Part shown: in pieces, positions 4,819 to 13,103 of the stretch
How the letters are laid out: every line of letters starts with the position of its first letter
Numbering within the stretch: the first letter of the stretch is position 1
From: Firm-04 sp003446315
Lineage (GTDB): Bacteria; Bacillota; Clostridia; Oscillospirales; Ruminococcaceae
DNA length: 22,748 nt
Assembly: GCA_946530355.1 (NCBI GenBank)
Contig: CAMNAB010000038.1
Location: 1-22,748 of the forward strand
Direction of reading: 5' to 3'
Translations under genes and position numbers: made by a program
Notes under the pieces: generated by a model
What the model was told of the DNA's origin: nothing
Databases searched by the model: none
Seen by the model: only the letters and a program-made list of their open reading frames with translations

Positions 4819-7662
4819 ATGCCAACAACCAAGGTGAAATTGAGTGACTTTGCAGCAGATCTGAACCTTTCCGCACAGGAAGTGATCGACCAGTTGAAAG
4901 CACTGGATGAAAAACCGAAAAAAACGACCTCTACTTTGACCGACCGTGAAATGAATTACCTGCTGGAATTCTATACACAGAGCAGTCAGGTCGAATCGTT
5001 TGATGCATTCTATGCCGATCGTTCCGAAACAAAGAACGGCGCATCTGCCAAAAAACCGACCCGTACTGCAAAACCGGAACAGGTCGCACGGCCTAAGAAA
5101 GCAGAGAAAAAGGCTGAAACAAAAACGCAGAATGAACAGCCGGTAAAGACAAAGAATCCGCAGCCGGAACAGGAACCCCGGAAAAATGAATCTGCGCCGA
5201 AGACGGAAACAGTGAAACCGCAGGAATCTGCTCCGAAAACCGAAGAACAGCCCGCTGCGCCTGCCGTTCAGGAAGAAGCAAAGCCGGCTCCGCGTGTGCT
5301 GACCGCTGCCGAAACAGAACGCCGTGCAAGAGAACGTGCTGCCATGTACGAAAAGCAGCATGCCGAAAAAGCTGCGCGCCGGGAACGGAATCAGAAGAAT
5401 CAGCAGCGTGCACAGCAGCAAAAGGCGGAAGCTGCCGCTGCTGCTGCAAAACAGGAAGCGGCAGCCGCAAAGAAACAGCAGCCGGCTCCTGCCGCAAAGC
5501 CAGCAGAAGAACCCGTCAAAGCCGCTGCGCCTGCTGTCGCTGCAGAACCCAAAAAACAGCCGCCGCAGCGCTCTGCTGCCAAAACACCGAAAAAGCCCGC
5601 CAAGGCACAGGAACGCGGCGAGATCCTCAAGATGGAAGGCAACTTCGCTGCGACAACTGAGGTGCAGCCCAGTCAGCAGCGCCATACCGTTGATACCCGC
5701 GGCACTTATGTCGATCTCGATAAGTATAACGAGCGCTATGAGCAGATCGCGCCGCAGGGCAGAGGCGGCAAAAATGATAATCTCTCTGCGAAAAAGCAGA
5801 AGATCAATCAGAAATCACAGCAGAGAAAACAGCAGGCTCGCTCCGGTAAAGCGCGTGAGACAGAAGCCGAGAAGCTGCGCCGTCTTGAACTGGAGCGTGC
5901 AAGAAAACAGCAGCTCAAGGTCATGATCCCGGACAGCATCGTGGTCAGTGAACTGGCGACCCGCCTGAAGGTGCAGGTGCGTGATGTCATCAAAAAGCTC
6001 ATGGGACTTGGCGTTATGGCTTCGATCAATGAGGAAATTGATTTTGATACCGCAACACTCGTGGCAGAAGAACTGGGTGCAAAGGTCGAGCACGAGGTCA
6101 TTGTGACCATCGAGGAGCGCCTGATCACCGATGAGGAGGATCCGGAAGAATCCCTCGAAGAACGCTGCCCGGTCGTTGTTGTCATGGGACACGTCGATCA
6201 CGGTAAGACTTCCATTCTCGACCGCATCCGTCATGCAAATGTTACAGCATCCGAAGCGGGCGGCATCACGCAGCATATCGGTGCTTATCAGGTCAAGCAT
6301 AACGGCAAGGTCATTACGTTCCTGGATACGCCCGGTCACGAAGCATTTACGTCAATGCGTGCGCGCGGTGCGAATATTACGGATATTGCGATTCTGGTTG
6401 TTGCTGCGGATGACGGTATCATGCCGCAGACCATTGAGTCGATCAACCATGCGAAGGCAGCAGGCGTTTCCATTATTGTTGCGATCAACAAGATGGATAA
6501 GGAAGGCGCAAATCCCGACCGCGTCAAGCAGCAGCTCACGGAATATGAGCTGGTTTGCGAGGAGTGGGGCGGCGATACGATCTGCGTACCGGTTTCTGCA
6601 AAAACCGGCGAAGGTATCGACGAGCTGCTTGAAAATATTCTGCTTGTTGCAGAAGTCCGTGAGCTGAAGGCGAACCCGAACCGCAAGGCGAAAGGTACGG
6701 TTATTGAAGCGCGTCTGGATAAGGGCAGAGGTCCGATCGCTACCATCCTTGTGCAGAACGGTACATTGCATACCGGCGATGTCATTATCGCAGGTACCGC
6801 TGTCGGCAGAGTCCGCGTGATGACGAATTATAAGGGCAAGGTCGTGAAAGAAGCAGGGCCTTCCGTTCCGGTCGAGATCACCGGTCTTGCAGAGGTGCCG
6901 AGTGCAGGCGATGTCTTCAATGCCGTTGAGGATGAGCGTCTGGCGAAGGAACTGGTCGAGCAGAGAAAGCACGAAGCAAAGGAAGAACAGTTCCGCAGCT
7001 ATCGCAAGGTCACACTCGATAACCTGTTCTCGCAGATCGCAGAAGGCGAAATGAAGGAACTGCCGCTGATTGTCAAGGCAGACGTGCAGGGCTCTGTCGA
7101 AGCTGTGACGCAGTCTCTGGAGAAGCTCTCCAACGAAGAAGTGCGCGTGAAGGTCATTCACGGTGCCGTCGGTGCGGTTTCGGAAAGCGACGTGATGCTC
7201 GCAGCAGCTTCCAATGCCATTATCGTCGGCTTCAATGTGCGTCCGATGCCGGTCGCAGCAGATGCAGCAGCGCGTGACGGCGTGGATATTCGTCTGTACC
7301 GCATCATCTATGACGCGATCGAGGAGATCTCCACCGCTATGAAAGGTATGCTTGCACCGAAGTTCCGCGAAGTCCAGATGGCTCGCATCGAAGTGCGTCA
7401 GGTTTATCATATTTCCAGCGTCGGCACGGTTGCAGGCTGCTATGTGCTGGACGGCAAGGTGACCCGTCAGTGCGAGATCCGCGTGGTGCGTGACGGCATT
7501 GTGGTCGCAGAAGATAAAATTGATTCGCTGCGCAGATTCAAGGACGATGTCAAGGAAGTCGCTACAGGCTATGAATGCGGTATCTCACTGGAACGCTTTG
7601 CGGATATCAAGGAAGGCGATATTCTCGAAGCCTTCATGATCGAAGAATACCGCGAGGACTGA
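4819..7662 (+). CDS. infB: Translation initiation factor IF-2
   Basis: This 947-aa protein has an N-terminal IF2-N domain (about 1-55), a long Lys/Ala/Glu/Gln/Pro-rich linker (about 65-360), a second IF2-N-like domain (about 370-430), then the GTPase: G1 G-H-V-D-H-G-K-T-S (457-465), G3 D-T-P-G-H (503-507), G4 N-K-M-D (557-560) and G5 S-A-K (593-595), followed by the EF-Tu-like domain II and the C-terminal initiator-tRNA-binding domains. It delivers fMet-tRNA to the 30S subunit and promotes 70S joining. ATG at 4819 is chosen over TTG at 4813 because AGGGGG (4804-4809) is 9 bases from the ATG but only 3 from the TTG. The low-complexity linker is long but not unusual for the family. Confidence 0.97.
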   Translation: MPTTKVKLSDFAADLNLSAQEVIDQLKALDEKPKKTTSTLTDREMNYLLEFYTQSSQVESFDAFYADRSETKNGASAKKPTRTAKPEQVARPKKAEKKAETKTQNEQPVKTKNPQPEQEPRKNESAPKTETVKPQESAPKTEEQPAAPAVQEEAKPAPRVLTAAETERRARERAAMYEKQHAEKAARRERNQKNQQRAQQQKAEAAAAAAKQEAAAAKKQQPAPAAKPAEEPVKAAAPAVAAEPKKQPPQRSAAKTPKKPAKAQERGEILKMEGNFAATTEVQPSQQRHTVDTRGTYVDLDKYNERYEQIAPQGRGGKNDNLSAKKQKINQKSQQRKQQARSGKARETEAEKLRRLELERARKQQLKVMIPDSIVVSELATRLKVQVRDVIKKLMGLGVMASINEEIDFDTATLVAEELGAKVEHEVIVTIEERLITDEEDPEESLEERCPVVVVMGHVDHGKTSILDRIRHANVTASEAGGITQHIGAYQVKHNGKVITFLDTPGHEAFTSMRARGANITDIAILVVAADDGIMPQTIESINHAKAAGVSIIVAINKMDKEGANPDRVKQQLTEYELVCEEWGGDTICVPVSAKTGEGIDELLENILLVAEVRELKANPNRKAKGTVIEARLDKGRGPIATILVQNGTLHTGDVIIAGTAVGRVRVMTNYKGKVVKEAGPSVPVEITGLAEVPSAGDVFNAVEDERLAKELVEQRKHEAKEEQFRSYRKVTLDNLFSQIAEGEMKELPLIVKADVQGSVEAVTQSLEKLSNEEVRVKVIHGAVGAVSESDVMLAAASNAIIVGFNVRPMPVAADAAARDGVDIRLYRIIYDAIEEISTAMKGMLAPKFREVQMARIEVRQVYHISSVGTVAGCYVLDGKVTRQCEIRVVRDGIVVAEDKIDSLRRFKDDVKEVATGYECGISLERFADIKEGDILEAFMIEEYRED

Positions 7663-7726
7663 TAAAATATAAAAAGAAAACGGCGGCATCCATTTGCTGC
7701 TGAGATGCAAAACGGAGGGATCATTT

Positions 7727-7975
7727 ATGGAAATGCAGAGAATGAGCAATGCCGATATGCTGCGGTATTGCGATGAGGCGCTGGCATGGGAGGATTTTGG
7801 TCCCATTGACACCTTGTTTTTTGAGACAGTCAAGCGCATCCTGACAGGAGAGATTCGCGCACAGGAAAACGAGGATTTCCAGGAAACCATATTTGATGAA
7901 GAAGGCTTCTTCAACGAAACAGAAACATCAGGCGATTACTACGATCCGAATGGGGAAAGCTCAATTATGATTTGA
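7727..7975 (+). CDS. Acidic 82-aa protein of unknown function between infB and rbfA
   Basis: GGAGGG lies 7 bases before the ATG at 7727, which is chosen over the open frame further upstream. The protein is very acidic and begins M-E-M-Q-R-M-S-N-A-D-M-L-R-Y-C-D-E-A-L-A-W-E-D-F-G-P-I-D. An amphipathic helix (T-L-F-F-E-T-V-K-R-I-L-T-G-E-I-R) follows, then an acidic, probably disordered tail rich in Asp/Glu/Asn/Tyr. I do not recognise a family. It lies inside a translation operon, 64 bases after infB and 38 bases before rbfA, so a ribosome- or RNA-linked role is plausible but unproven. Confidence 0.8.
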   Translation: MEMQRMSNADMLRYCDEALAWEDFGPIDTLFFETVKRILTGEIRAQENEDFQETIFDEEGFFNETETSGDYYDPNGESSIMI

Positions 7976-8013
7976 GTGCACCCGTAGTTCGGCAGCAGAA
8001 AGGAGCACACGAC

Positions 8014-8394
8014 ATGGCAGGATTCAAAATCGACCGCGTACAGGAAGATATGATGCGGGAATTGACTGCGATCCTGCGGGAACTGAAAGACCCGCGGATC
8101 ACACCGGATCTTACAATTGTACGCGCAGAGCTTTCCGGAGATATGGGACATTGCACCGCATATGTTTCCAGTTTAAGCGGCATCCTGCATGCACAGGAAG
8201 CATGCAGAGTTCTGACAAAAGCCTCGGGATTTATCCGGAAAGAGCTGTTTCACCGTCTGAAGCTGCGCAAATCACCGGAAATGCATTTTATTGCGGATGA
8301 TTCGATCGCATATGCTGCGGATATCAGTGAAAAGCTCAGTCATCTCGGATTGACCGATGTGCATGTGACGGACGAAGACGAAGATACCGAATAA
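8014..8394 (+). CDS. rbfA: Ribosome-binding factor A
   Basis: This 126-aa protein starts M-A-G-F-K-I-D-R-V-Q-E-D-M-M-R-E-L and has the RbfA hallmarks: L-K-D-P-R-I-T-P-D-L-T-I-V-R-A-E-L-S-G-D (usually D-P-R-x-x-x-x-T-V-T-x-V-x-x-S-x-D), the A-Y-V-S strand, and a C-terminal I-R-K-E-L-F-H-R-L-K-L-R-K-S-P-E-M-H-F segment. RbfA binds the 30S subunit during 16S 5'-end maturation. ATG at 8014 has AAAGGAG just upstream; the longer open frame overlapping the previous gene lacks a good ribosome binding site. Confidence 0.95.
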   Translation: MAGFKIDRVQEDMMRELTAILRELKDPRITPDLTIVRAELSGDMGHCTAYVSSLSGILHAQEACRVLTKASGFIRKELFHRLKLRKSPEMHFIADDSIAYAADISEKLSHLGLTDVHVTDEDEDTE

Positions 8395-8431
8395 TCGAAG
8401 CATTTATTTGCAGGAACAGGAGGCGTTTTCA

Positions 8432-9415
8432 TTGGAACAAACCGGCGGAAGCTGTATGGAGATCAACAGCACAAAAACTTATGAAATCCTGCGTTCGCTG
8501 AAGGATGTGCACATCCTGATTCATCGTTCACCGGACGGGGATTGTATCGGCGGCGGATATGCGCTTTACCACATCCTGAAAGATCTGGGGATCCGTTCCC
8601 GCGTGATCTGTGCCGATCCGATCCCGGATTCGTTCAGCGAGATCACGGACGGCATCACATTCGAGGACTTTGAACCGCAGGTTCTGATCTCGATTGATGT
8701 TGCGGACAGAAAACTGTTCGGCGATCTGCCCGCTGATGCGAAAGACGGCGAGATTCTGCTTTGTATTGACCACCATGTATCCAATACCCATTATGCAAAA
8801 TTCCTGCATTGGTATCCGCATTCCAGCGCGGCTTGCGAAATTCTGTTCCGGCTGATGAAGGAAAACAATATCCCGATGACAAAGGAGATCGCATTGTGCC
8901 TGTATGTCGGCATTTCAACCGATACCGGCTGCTATCAGTTCAGCAATGCGGATGCGGATGCGTTTGCGGCAACAGCGCAGATCAAGGCTGCTTATCCCGA
9001 TCTGCCCTATGCCCGGATCAACCGGAAAATGTTTGTCCTGAAATCGCAGGGGAGAATCATGCTCGATGCGCGTCTGATGCAGAACGTACAGCTCTCTGAT
9101 GACGGGCGCGTTGCGCTGATCTATCTGCCCTATGCATGGATGGAGGAATTGAAAGTCTCCGGCAATGAGGTGGACGGTGTCGCAAATCTGCCGATGCAGA
9201 TCATCGGTGTGGAGATCGGCATTACCTGTAAGCAGCAGGAAGACGGTTCCTATCGGATCTCGATGCGCGGCGGCGAAATCGCTGATGTATCAAAGGTCTG
9301 TGCGGTGTTCGGCGGCGGCGGCCATGTCAAGGCAAGCGGCTGTTCCGTCAAACACGGTGATCCGGAACAAGTCTGCCGGGAGTTGATGCAGGCAGCGGAG
9401 GCTTCTCTCAAATGA
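8432..9415 (+). CDS. nrnA: DHH/DHHA1 phosphoesterase, bifunctional oligoribonuclease/PAP phosphatase NrnA
   Basis: The DHH-family motifs are all present: H-R-S-P-D-G-D-C-I-G-G (31-41), I-S-I-D-V-A-D, I-D-H-H-V-S-N with the name-giving D-H-H (113-115), S-T-D-T-G-C-Y-Q-F-S-N, and the DHHA1 end G-G-G-G-H-V-K-A-S-G-C-S (294-305). Length of about 327 aa fits NrnA. The family degrades nanoRNA and dephosphorylates pAp using Mn ions. The start is chosen as TTG at 8432 because AGGAGG (8418-8423) is 8 bases upstream; ATG at 8456 is the alternative and has only a weak GGCGGAAG site. The stop overlaps the truB start as ATGA. Confidence 0.9.
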   Translation: MEQTGGSCMEINSTKTYEILRSLKDVHILIHRSPDGDCIGGGYALYHILKDLGIRSRVICADPIPDSFSEITDGITFEDFEPQVLISIDVADRKLFGDLPADAKDGEILLCIDHHVSNTHYAKFLHWYPHSSAACEILFRLMKENNIPMTKEIALCLYVGISTDTGCYQFSNADADAFAATAQIKAAYPDLPYARINRKMFVLKSQGRIMLDARLMQNVQLSDDGRVALIYLPYAWMEELKVSGNEVDGVANLPMQIIGVEIGITCKQQEDGSYRISMRGGEIADVSKVCAVFGGGGHVKASGCSVKHGDPEQVCRELMQAAEASLK

Positions 9416-10308
9416 CGGTGGAAAGCGGCGTATTGGTGATGAATAAACCGCAGGGGTTCACATCGTTCGATGTGATCGGGAAACTGCGCGGTATTCTGAA
9501 AATGCGGCGGCTGGGACATACCGGCACGCTTGACCCGATGGCAGAAGGCGTACTGCCGGTGCTTGTCGGGCAGGCGGCGCGGGCATGTGACATTCTGCCG
9601 GATGAAACAAAAGTGTATCGGGCTGCATTTCGGCTCGGTGTTGTGACAGATACGCAGGACAGCACGGGTACTGTTACCGAAACACATCCGGTGCAGGTGA
9701 CAGAATCAGAACTGCGAATGGCTTTTTCACAGTTGACTGGAGATATTCAGCAAATTCCGCCGATGTATTCCGCTGTGCAGATCGGCGGAAAGCGTCTGTA
9801 TGAGCTTGCGCGTGAGGGGAAAGTGATCGAACGCCCCGCACGGCAGGTGCATGTGGAACAGATCACGCTGACAGATTATTCAGCAGAAAACGGTACTGGT
9901 ACGGTCGAGATCACTTGCGGAAAAGGAACGTATATCCGCACGATTCTCCACGATGCCGGGCAAATGCTCGGCTGCGGCTGCATCATGACTGCGTTGATCC
10001 GTACTGCCGCCTGCGGCTTTACCATCGAAGAAGCGTACAGCTTTGAAACGGTGCAGCAGGCAGCGGATGCAGGGGAGATCGAACAGCTCATGATCCCGAC
10101 AGACAGGCTCTTTTCTGCGCTGCCGGCTTTGCAGATCTCGGATGGGCAGACAAAACGCTACCGCAACGGCGTGAAGCTGGATCTGAACCGCATCAAACAG
10201 CTTACAGATGCAGAAATCTATCGGATCTATGCCGCGGACAATGCGTTTCTGGGCCTTGCAAGAGCAGACCGGACAGAAGGCTGTCTGCGCGTATATAAAA
10301 ATTTATAA
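9412..10308 (+). CDS. truB: tRNA pseudouridine(55) synthase TruB
   Basis: This 298-aa protein shows G-V-L-V-M-N-K-P-Q-G-F-T-S-F-D-V near the N terminus and the catalytic G-H-T-G-T-L-D-P motif (35-42, catalytic Asp41), then G-D-I-Q-Q-I-P-P-M-Y-S-A-V and G-G-K-R-L-Y-E-L-A-R-E-G-K. The C-terminal part (from about 235) looks like the PUA-like end. It makes pseudouridine 55 in the T-loop of tRNAs. Translation is coupled to nrnA by an ATGA overlap. Confidence 0.96.
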   Translation: MTVESGVLVMNKPQGFTSFDVIGKLRGILKMRRLGHTGTLDPMAEGVLPVLVGQAARACDILPDETKVYRAAFRLGVVTDTQDSTGTVTETHPVQVTESELRMAFSQLTGDIQQIPPMYSAVQIGGKRLYELAREGKVIERPARQVHVEQITLTDYSAENGTGTVEITCGKGTYIRTILHDAGQMLGCGCIMTALIRTAACGFTIEEAYSFETVQQAADAGEIEQLMIPTDRLFSALPALQISDGQTKRYRNGVKLDLNRIKQLTDAEIYRIYAADNAFLGLARADRTEGCLRVYKNL

Positions 10309-10320
10309 GGGGATGATCGC

Positions 10321-11262
10321 ATGAAGCAGGAACTGCATGAAGCACCGAATCCGGAGCGAAAGCATATCATTGCTGCACTTGGCTTATTCGACGGTGTGCA
10401 TCTCGGACACCGCAGAGTGCTGGCGCGTGCTGTTTCACTCGGAACCTGCCATGTTGTGACCTTTGCCTCAGAAACAATGCCGCAGAAACAGGGACATCCT
10501 GTCCGGTATATTTATCACGATGAGCAAAAACGACGGCTCCTGATGACCTGCGGTGCCGATGCCGTTTTTGCATTGCCGTTCGGTGAGATCGCCGATCTGA
10601 ACGGAGAACAGTTTTGCAAAGAGATCCTGCGGGAACGCATTCAGGCGGACGGCGTTGCGATCGGAGAAGATTATCGCTTTGGCAGAAATGCAAGCTGCGG
10701 CGCTGAGGAATTGCAGCGCTTCGGGAAGAAATATGGCTTTTCTGTCCATGTTGTGCCGCAGGTGAAAGACGACCAGAAGATCCCGGTTTCTTCCAGCCAT
10801 ATCCGGTTCCTGCTGGAAAGCGGACAGATCAAAGCGGCAAATCAGCTGCTTGGTGCGGATTATCAGATCTTGTCACATGTTGTTACAGGACAGCATATCG
10901 GCAGCACGGAGCTGAATGTTCCGACCGCAAATCAGGCGTTTGAGCCGTGGCAGTGCATCCCGTGCAGAGGCGTTTATGCTTCCTTTGCCGAGATCAATGA
11001 CATCTGGGTGCCCGCAATTACCAATATCGGCGTGCGCCCCACTGTTACCGGCGGCAATGCAGAGCCGATCGCTGAAACCCATCTGATCGACTGGAACGGC
11101 GAACTGAACGGCACGCTGCTCCCTGTTACGTTGTGCCGGTTTATCAGACCGGAACAGCATTTTGATTCATTGGATGAATTGAGTGTGCAGATCCGGCGGG
11201 ATATTCAGACGCGGAAGCATTTGCTGCCCTCGGAGAGTATTCTGCATGAATTTGAGACATGA
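10321..11262 (+). CDS. ribF: Bifunctional riboflavin kinase/FAD synthetase RibF
   Basis: This 313-aa protein combines an N-terminal FMN adenylyltransferase with G-L-F-D-G-V-H-L-G-H (21-30) and S-S-S-H-I-R (157-162), and a C-terminal riboflavin kinase with P-T-A-N (201-204), G-V-Y-A and N-I-G-V-R-P-T (235-241). It converts riboflavin to FMN and FAD in the cytoplasm. It starts 12 bases after truB with AAGGGGATG upstream and is the last gene of the operon; a 112-base gap follows. RibF beside truB is the standard arrangement in Firmicutes. Confidence 0.95.
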   Translation: MKQELHEAPNPERKHIIAALGLFDGVHLGHRRVLARAVSLGTCHVVTFASETMPQKQGHPVRYIYHDEQKRRLLMTCGADAVFALPFGEIADLNGEQFCKEILRERIQADGVAIGEDYRFGRNASCGAEELQRFGKKYGFSVHVVPQVKDDQKIPVSSSHIRFLLESGQIKAANQLLGADYQILSHVVTGQHIGSTELNVPTANQAFEPWQCIPCRGVYASFAEINDIWVPAITNIGVRPTVTGGNAEPIAETHLIDWNGELNGTLLPVTLCRFIRPEQHFDSLDELSVQIRRDIQTRKHLLPSESILHEFET

Positions 11263-11273
11263 ATGCCGGAACG

Positions 11274-11348
11274 TCAGGGAATCTTCCTGAAATTTACACG
11301 GAACTGTCACACAAAATCAGTAAAATAATATCCGGATGTGAATCCGGA
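11274..11348 (+). promoter_or_regulatory. Gap after ribF with two weak hairpins and a possible promoter
   Basis: TCAGG/CCTGA (11274-11290) is a short hairpin without a U tract, so ribF has no strong terminator. TCCGGAT (11331-11337) pairs with ATCCGGA (11342-11348). A poor promoter-like pair, CTGTCA (11304-11309) and TAATAT (11326-11331) with a 16-base spacer, overlaps it. Read-through from ribF into the ABC operon is possible. Confidence 0.35.
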
Positions 11349-11374
11349 ATAAACGAAGGGACTGAAATCAAGCT

Positions 11375-12385
11375 ATGATTGAAGTGCGCAATTTAACCAA
11401 GCATTACGGCGATAAGCATGCAGTCAACGACATCAGCTTTACCGTCGAAGACGGCGAGATCCTTGGTTTCCTCGGGCCGAACGGTGCGGGAAAATCAACC
11501 ACGATGAATATGCTGACCGGCTATATCTCCTCAACATCCGGTCAGGCGCTGATTAACGGCGTGGATATTCTCGAAGACCCGATCAAGGCGAAATCCTATA
11601 TCGGTTATCTGCCCGAGATCCCGCCGCTGTATGTGGATATGACCGTAAAAGGTTATCTGAACTACATTTATGACCTGAAAAAATGTAAACTGCCGCGGAA
11701 AGCCCATCTGAATGAAGTGATGGCGCTGACAAAGGTGAATGATGTCGAAAACCGACTCATCAAGAACCTCTCCAAAGGTTATAAGCAGCGTGTCGGTCTT
11801 GCACAGGCACTGGTCGGCAATCCGCCGGTGCTGATCCTCGATGAGCCGACGGTCGGTCTTGACCCGAAGCAGATCCTGGAGATCCGCACACTCATCAAAA
11901 AGCTCGGCAAGAATCATACGGTGATTTTGTCTTCTCATATTCTGAGCGAGATTCAGGCTGTCTGCGACAGAATCATCATCATCAATCACGGTATTGTTGC
12001 GGCGCACGATACAACGGACAATCTTGCTCATAATATTTCTGCGGATCACCGCATCATTGCCCGCATCGAAGGCCCGCGTGATGAGATCGTGATGGCACTG
12101 CGCAATATTGTCGGATTGAAATACTGCCGTGCCGATATGGAGCGCGAAAAGGGCGTTTATGAATATGAACTCGAAGCAGAACCGGATAAGGATATCCGCC
12201 GCGATATCTTTGATATTGTGAGCGAAAATAACTGGCGCATTCTTGCGATGCGTTCTGCCGAAATGACCCTGGAAGATGTCTTCCTCAAGATCACAATGGG
12301 CGAAGGTCTGGTCATTGAGAATCCGGAAGATAAGGCTGAAAAACAGGAATCCAAAGCAGATCAGCAGAAGGGAGAGAATGCATAA
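11375..12385 (+). CDS. ABC transporter ATP-binding protein, GldA-like
   Basis: This 336-aa ATPase has Walker A G-P-N-G-A-G-K-S-T (34-42), an ABC signature L-S-K-G-Y-K-Q-R, Walker B L-I-L-D-E-P-T and the switch region S-S-H. The C-terminal extension beyond about residue 220 is typical of ABC-2 exporters. Y-L-P-E-I-P-P-L-Y in the Q-loop area (normally E-x-x-x-L-Y) and the neighbours (permease, GldG-type, DUF4340) match the GldA group, first studied for gliding motility but widespread in non-gliding bacteria. The tail is rich in Lys/Glu/Gln. It overlaps the permease start by one base (TAATG). Substrate unknown. Confidence 0.9.
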   Translation: MIEVRNLTKHYGDKHAVNDISFTVEDGEILGFLGPNGAGKSTTMNMLTGYISSTSGQALINGVDILEDPIKAKSYIGYLPEIPPLYVDMTVKGYLNYIYDLKKCKLPRKAHLNEVMALTKVNDVENRLIKNLSKGYKQRVGLAQALVGNPPVLILDEPTVGLDPKQILEIRTLIKKLGKNHTVILSSHILSEIQAVCDRIIIINHGIVAAHDTTDNLAHNISADHRIIARIEGPRDEIVMALRNIVGLKYCRADMEREKGVYEYELEAEPDKDIRRDIFDIVSENNWRILAMRSAEMTLEDVFLKITMGEGLVIENPEDKAEKQESKADQQKGENA

Positions 12386-13089
12386 TGGGCGCGATTTACA
12401 GACGCGAGATCGGTGCGTTCTTCACATCGAGTATCGCTTATATTTTTCTTGCAGTTTTCTGGATCTTTACAGGTTATTTCTTCTATACGTCATGTCTGCT
12501 TTCGTCCACAACAGATATGTCCGGCATGTTCCAGAGCATGTTTTTGATTTGTATTATTCTGATTCCGATTCTGACCATGCGTTTGTTCAGTGAGGAAAAA
12601 AAGCAGAAAACAGAACAGGGGCTTCTGACAGCTCCGGTCAGCCTCGGCGAGATCGTCTGCGGCAAATATTTTGCTGCGTTGACCCTCTATACCATCGGTC
12701 TTGCAATGCCGTTCCTCTATGCACTCATCCTGAGCAAATTCGGTCAGGTCGAATGGGGCATGGTCTTTGCAAACTTCCTGGCACTGTTCCTGCTCGGTGC
12801 AGCGTTTATCGCTGTCGGTCTGATGGTTTCTGCTTTGACGGAAAACCAGATCGCTGCTGCCGTTATGAGCTTTGTCGCTTTGATGGCACTGTATATGCTC
12901 GATGTCGTGAACAGCTATGTCTCCAATGAGACAATCTCGAAGGTGTTTGATTCGCTTTCGTTCTATCGCAAGTATTATGCAATCACTTGTGGATTGTTTA
13001 ACGTATCAACAATTATTTTCTACGTCAGTGTCGCTGTGATCTTCAATTATTTCACGGTGCGCATCTTTGAGCGCAGACGCTGGAGCTAA
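12385..13089 (+). CDS. ABC-2 type permease, GldF-like
   Basis: This 234-aa membrane protein has about six hydrophobic segments. The first (about 11-35) starts F-F-T-S-S-I-A-Y-I-F. Between the second and third lies a cytoplasmic loop, M-R-L-F-S-E-E-K-K-Q-K-T-E-Q-G-L-L-T-A-P-V, the hallmark coupling region of GldF-type ABC-2 permeases. A charged R-I-F-E-R-R-R end follows the last segment. It should form the membrane pore or mechanotransducing half of the transporter with the upstream ATPase. The start overlaps the ATPase stop, so the two are translationally coupled. Confidence 0.88.
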   Translation: MGAIYRREIGAFFTSSIAYIFLAVFWIFTGYFFYTSCLLSSTTDMSGMFQSMFLICIILIPILTMRLFSEEKKQKTEQGLLTAPVSLGEIVCGKYFAALTLYTIGLAMPFLYALILSKFGQVEWGMVFANFLALFLLGAAFIAVGLMVSALTENQIAAAVMSFVALMALYMLDVVNSYVSNETISKVFDSLSFYRKYYAITCGLFNVSTIIFYVSVAVIFNYFTVRIFERRRWS

Positions 13090-13103
13090 GGAGGGATTCA
13101 CAG

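Noticed and set aside
4402..5685. Cys/Phe/Leu-rich open frame antisense to ylxQ and infB
   Set aside because: It is the complement of the Lys/Ala/Gln-rich IF-2 linker; no start signals.
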